Shown here: positions 61,514-64,000 of the stretch, in pieces | Layout of the letters: each line of letters starts with the position of its first letter | Position numbering within the stretch: the first letter of the stretch is position 1 | From: Rhodococcus sp. IEGM 1409 | GTDB lineage: Bacteria > Actinomycetota > Actinomycetes > Mycobacteriales > Mycobacteriaceae | Direction: 5' to 3' | Length of the DNA: 64,000 bases | NCBI RefSeq assembly: GCF_030056735.1 | Contig: NZ_JASHKN010000001.1 | Location: 434,001 to 498,000, forward strand | Notes under the pieces: model-generated | The model's input: only the letters and a program-made list of their open reading frames with translations | Database searches by the model: none | Told to the model about the DNA's origin: nothing | Program-made: the position numbers and the translations under genes

Positions 61514-61561
61514 AGAACTGCGGTGGCACCAGGAAGAATTTCCCGGCGCCACCGCAGTTCT
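61514..61561 (-). terminator. Hairpin after the second M23 gene
   Basis: Perfect 14-bp stem AGAACTGCGGTGGC / GCCACCGCAGTTCT with a 20-base loop, 14 bases after the M23 stop and before the GCS2 gene. Probably separates the two transcripts. Confidence 0.65.
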
Positions 61562-61574
61562 GGCAGAAATTTTC

Positions 61575-62336
61575 TTACGAGTTGTCGACCCAGGTGACAG
61601 CAACGCCGCGGGCCTGCAGCCACGCTGCCGGATCGACCTTTGCGCCGTTCTCGGCGACCTCGAAGTGCAGGTGCGGGCCGGTGGACTGACCACGGTTACC
61701 GACGGTGGCGATCTGCTGGCCGGCGTTGACGCGCTGGCCGACGTTGACCTGGTAGTCGTTGACGTGGCCGTACGTGGTGACCGTGCCGTCGTCGTGCTGG
61801 ACGCGGACCCAGAGGCCGAAACCTGACGCCGGGCCGGCGTCGATGACCTGGCCGTCGGCTGCAGCCAGGATCGGCGTACCGATCGGGGCTGCGATGTCGA
61901 GACCGCCGTGGTGTGCGCCCCAGCGCGAACCGAAGGTGGAGGTCAGCGTTCCGGACACCGGCTGCACCGTGCGAGCGGACGTGCCGGGATTGATACCCGC
62001 GAGGAACTGCTGTGCCTGCGTGTTGAGGTCAGCTGCAAAATCGGGAAGCTCGGGAGCCGGAAGAGCCGCCAATTCAGCCGGAACGACAACGCCCTCGGGA
62101 AGCAGACCCTGCGGGATTTCGAAGCCCGCGATGGTCTGTGTTGCCGGCGCCGCAGCAGCGGTTCCTGCACCCATCTGGCCTGCACCGACGAGGAGTGCAC
62201 CGGTAGCCGCAGCTACGACACCTGCCTTGACACCAGCACCAGGGCCAGACGACGGGGTGCGGTGGCGGCCGCTTGCTGCCTCGGGATCGATCTCGAAGAC
62301 AACATCGTCATTGCCCGTGCGGTGGTGGTTTCCCAC
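61575..62336 (-). CDS. M23 family metallopeptidase, second copy
   Basis: A 253-aa secreted LytM-type protein. After a polar N-terminus, the hydrophobic segment VKAGVVAAATGALLVGAGQM leads to an Ala-rich processing region. The catalytic domain at about residues 150-245 has HHGGLDIAAPIGTPI and GPHLHFEVAENG with all zinc ligands, and is nearly the same as the catalytic domain of the gene at 20410. GTG at 62336 follows CGGAG. Likely cleaves peptidoglycan cross-links outside the membrane. Confidence 0.9.
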   Translation of the reverse strand: MGNHHRTGNDDVVFEIDPEAASGRHRTPSSGPGAGVKAGVVAAATGALLVGAGQMGAGTAAAAPATQTIAGFEIPQGLLPEGVVVPAELAALPAPELPDFAADLNTQAQQFLAGINPGTSARTVQPVSGTLTSTFGSRWGAHHGGLDIAAPIGTPILAAADGQVIDAGPASGFGLWVRVQHDDGTVTTYGHVNDYQVNVGQRVNAGQQIATVGNRGQSTGPHLHFEVAENGAKVDPAAWLQARGVAVTWVDNS

Positions 62337-62458
62337 AGTGAGTACTCCGTCAGTCGTCGGCGTGCAGCGTCCTTCTGATGAAGCCCGCTCCTCTGTCTGC
62401 CGAAGAATGTAACAGTTTGATCAAGGCGGCCGCCACCGTTACCCGATCTTGACCGAAA

Positions 62459-63922
62459 CTATTTCTCGCCGTTCTGTCGGCTGGCGTCCAGTTCTGACTT
62501 GAAAGCCTCGTATCGTGCCCGGTGAGCGGGTCGGCGCCGGATGATCGCCCACGCGATACCCAGAACGACGAACCAGATCGGCGTGACGACAAGTGCCTGC
62601 AGGGTGTCGTCCTTGGTTGTCAGTGCCCAGAGGATGAAGACGAAGAACGCGAGCACGACCCAGCACATCACGATGCCGCCGGGCATCTTGAACTTCGACG
62701 TCTCGTGCAAGTGCGGACGTCGCTTCCGGTACACCATGTAGCTCGCCAGGATGATCGTCCACACGAACATGAACAGCAGCGCCGAGATGGTCGTGACGAC
62801 GGTGAAGGCCTCGATCACGGAATCGCCCGAGAACAGCAGGATCAGCGACGCCAGCAGGAAGATGCAGGAGAACATCAGGGCGTTCGCGGGAACCTTGCGT
62901 GAGTTCAGCTTGCCGAGAGCCCTCGGTGCGTCGCCCTCTTGTGCAAGGCCGAACACCATGCGCGAGGTGGAGTAGATACCCGAGTTCGCCGAAGATGCGG
63001 CGGAGGTCAGCACGACGAAGTTGATGGCCGATGCAGCGATGCCGAGGCCGGCGAGGGTGAACATGGCGACGAACGGACTCTTGTCTGCGCTGATTTCACG
63101 CCACGGAGTCACCGCGATGATCACGGTCAGCGCAATGACGTAGAACAGCAGCACACGAATGGGGATGGAGTTGATGGCCTTCGGCAGGTTCTTCTCCGGG
63201 TCCTTCGCCTCGGCTGCTGTCGTGCCGACCAGTTCGATACCCACGAATGCGAACACGGCGATCTGGAAGCCGGCCACGAATCCCATGAATCCGGTCGGGA
63301 ACATGCCGCCGTCGTTCCAGAGATTGTCGATACCGGAGGTGGCACCGTTCGGCGCCGTGAACCCGGAGACGACCATGACGATGCCGACGATGATCAGGCT
63401 GACGATGGCGATGATCTTGATCAGCGCGAACCAGAACTCGGTTTCACCGAAGGCCTTCACCGTCGGCAAGTTCAGGAGGAGTAGTGCCGCGATCGTCAGC
63501 AAAGCGGGAATCCACGCCGCGAGACCTGGCCACCAGTATTTGAAGTAGCCGGAAATCGCGATGACGTCGGCGATGCCGGTGACGATCCAACAGAACCAGT
63601 ACGTCCAGCCGGTGAAAAATCCCGCCCAGGGTCCCAGCAGATCAGCGGCGAAGTCCGAGAACGACTTGTACGCCATGTTCGAGAGCAGCAACTCCCCCAT
63701 CGCACGCATGACAAAGAAGAGCATGAAGCCGATGATCATGTACACGAAGATCACGGAAGGCCCGGCGAGAGAGATCGTCTTGCCCGATCCCATGAAGAGT
63801 CCGGTGCCGATGGCCCCACCGATGGCGATCAGCTGGATATGCCGGTTGGACAGCTGACGTGAGAGGTGGGGGTCTTCGCCGGACGGCTTCGTCAGGTCTG
63901 GTGTATTCGCGTGGTCGGACAC
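62459..63922 (-). CDS. cycA: D-serine/D-alanine/glycine transporter
   Basis: A 487-aa twelve-TM amino acid transporter. Long runs are shared with E. coli CycA as I recall it, such as NRHIQLIAIGGAIGTGLFMG, SLAGPSVIFVYMIIGFMLFF, KSFSDFAADLLGPWAGFFTG and FAFVGIELVGTTAAEAKDPE. It imports D-Ala, D-Ser and Gly with protons; in mycobacteria CycA also takes up D-cycloserine. D-Ala release by the adjacent M23 peptidase product would fit cell-wall recycling, but this link is speculative. Confidence 0.93.
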   Translation of the reverse strand: MSDHANTPDLTKPSGEDPHLSRQLSNRHIQLIAIGGAIGTGLFMGSGKTISLAGPSVIFVYMIIGFMLFFVMRAMGELLLSNMAYKSFSDFAADLLGPWAGFFTGWTYWFCWIVTGIADVIAISGYFKYWWPGLAAWIPALLTIAALLLLNLPTVKAFGETEFWFALIKIIAIVSLIIVGIVMVVSGFTAPNGATSGIDNLWNDGGMFPTGFMGFVAGFQIAVFAFVGIELVGTTAAEAKDPEKNLPKAINSIPIRVLLFYVIALTVIIAVTPWREISADKSPFVAMFTLAGLGIAASAINFVVLTSAASSANSGIYSTSRMVFGLAQEGDAPRALGKLNSRKVPANALMFSCIFLLASLILLFSGDSVIEAFTVVTTISALLFMFVWTIILASYMVYRKRRPHLHETSKFKMPGGIVMCWVVLAFFVFILWALTTKDDTLQALVVTPIWFVVLGIAWAIIRRRPAHRARYEAFKSELDASRQNGEK

Positions 63923-64000
63923 GGAGGATCCCCCTCGTCATTCGGTTCATCCGGGGCGTCGAAATCACGCCCGTCGGGGGAACCTCGGAAAATGTGCCCT
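63923..64000 (-). other. cycA upstream region, cut by window edge
   Basis: Contains the GGGGGATCC-type ribosome site a few bases before the cycA start. The rest of the promoter lies mostly beyond the right edge. Confidence 0.5.

Noticed and set aside
59956-61689. A 577-aa open frame antisense to the GCS2 ligase
   Set aside because: Arg/His-rich shadow frame running past the real gene's start.
62337-62458. A ydaO-type riboswitch before the second M23 gene
   Set aside because: The leader is only about 120 bases and lacks the expected motif blocks.
1-64000. tRNA, rRNA and prophage genes
   Set aside because: No cloverleaf-like sequences, rRNA segments, integrase, capsid or terminase genes were recognised; the phage-like helicase stands alone.

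Overview
The window is about 62-65% GC actinobacterial chromosome and reads as Rhodococcus, most likely the R. erythropolis/qingshengii group. I infer this from codon use, from mycolata-type genes (a 34 kDa-antigen-like DUF5336 protein, an F420-type LLM oxidoreductase, EspR-like and DevR/DevS-like regulators), and from gene order. Between about 4.1 and 48.2 kb the order VWA protein, chelatase-type AAA, purH, purN, DUF6350, DUF5336, sucD, sucC, M23 peptidase, pcrA/uvrD1, chorismate mutase, pgi, SDR, Fpg-like matches the M. tuberculosis Rv0944-Rv0959 neighbourhood as I remember it, with Rhodococcus-specific genes inserted. The assignment is from memory and family knowledge; no search was run.

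Layout. 0-4.1 kb: agmatine/putrescine module (partial APC permease, TetR, aguB, aguA) with a 17-bp palindrome in the divergent promoter. 4.1-18.2 kb: conserved core (AAA + VWA pair, purNH, DUF6350, DUF5336, yigZ, sucCD), interrupted by a VOC protein, DUF4126, a hydrolase and a leader-peptide/attenuator unit ahead of an orphan 73-aa protein. 18.3-28.8 kb: large membrane protein, M23 peptidase, pcrA, an aromatic-codon leader peptide and attenuator before chorismate mutase, aldehyde dehydrogenase, pgi, ApbE-like. 28.8-31.1 kb: poorly coding gap, EspR-like regulator and a collapsed MarR-ABC exporter operon. 31.2-43.9 kb: lipoprotein, NDH-2, SDR, flavoprotein disulfide reductase homologue, tandem carboxylesterases, an XRE-cupin regulated class II aldolase/DapA-family operon, NmrA-like protein and a SNF2-like helicase with a histone-H1-like tail. 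44.0-51.5 kb: Ddn-family nitroreductase pseudogene, DUF427, MFS/LysR pair, Fpg-like glycosylase, two GGDEF membrane proteins, cobF. 51.5-64 kb: thyA-dfrA operon running on to a GAF sensor kinase, a convergent DevR-like regulator with an upstream universal stress protein, an LLM oxidoreductase, a second universal stress protein behind a near-perfect dormancy (DosR) box, a GCS2-type ligase, a second M23 protein and cycA.

Regulatory DNA is the richest part of the window. There are two ribosome-type attenuators, three copies of a roughly 40-bp GC-rich palindrome, a DosR box, and clear inverted repeats beside most local regulators (TetR, MarR remnant, XRE-cupin, LysR, EspR-like). Many genes (thyA, DUF4126, pgi, the sensor kinase, the second GGDEF gene) have a TANNNT -10 hexamer 6-8 bases before the start codon and no Shine-Dalgarno, which is the leaderless pattern. 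No tRNA, rRNA, CRISPR array, intact insertion sequence or prophage was seen.
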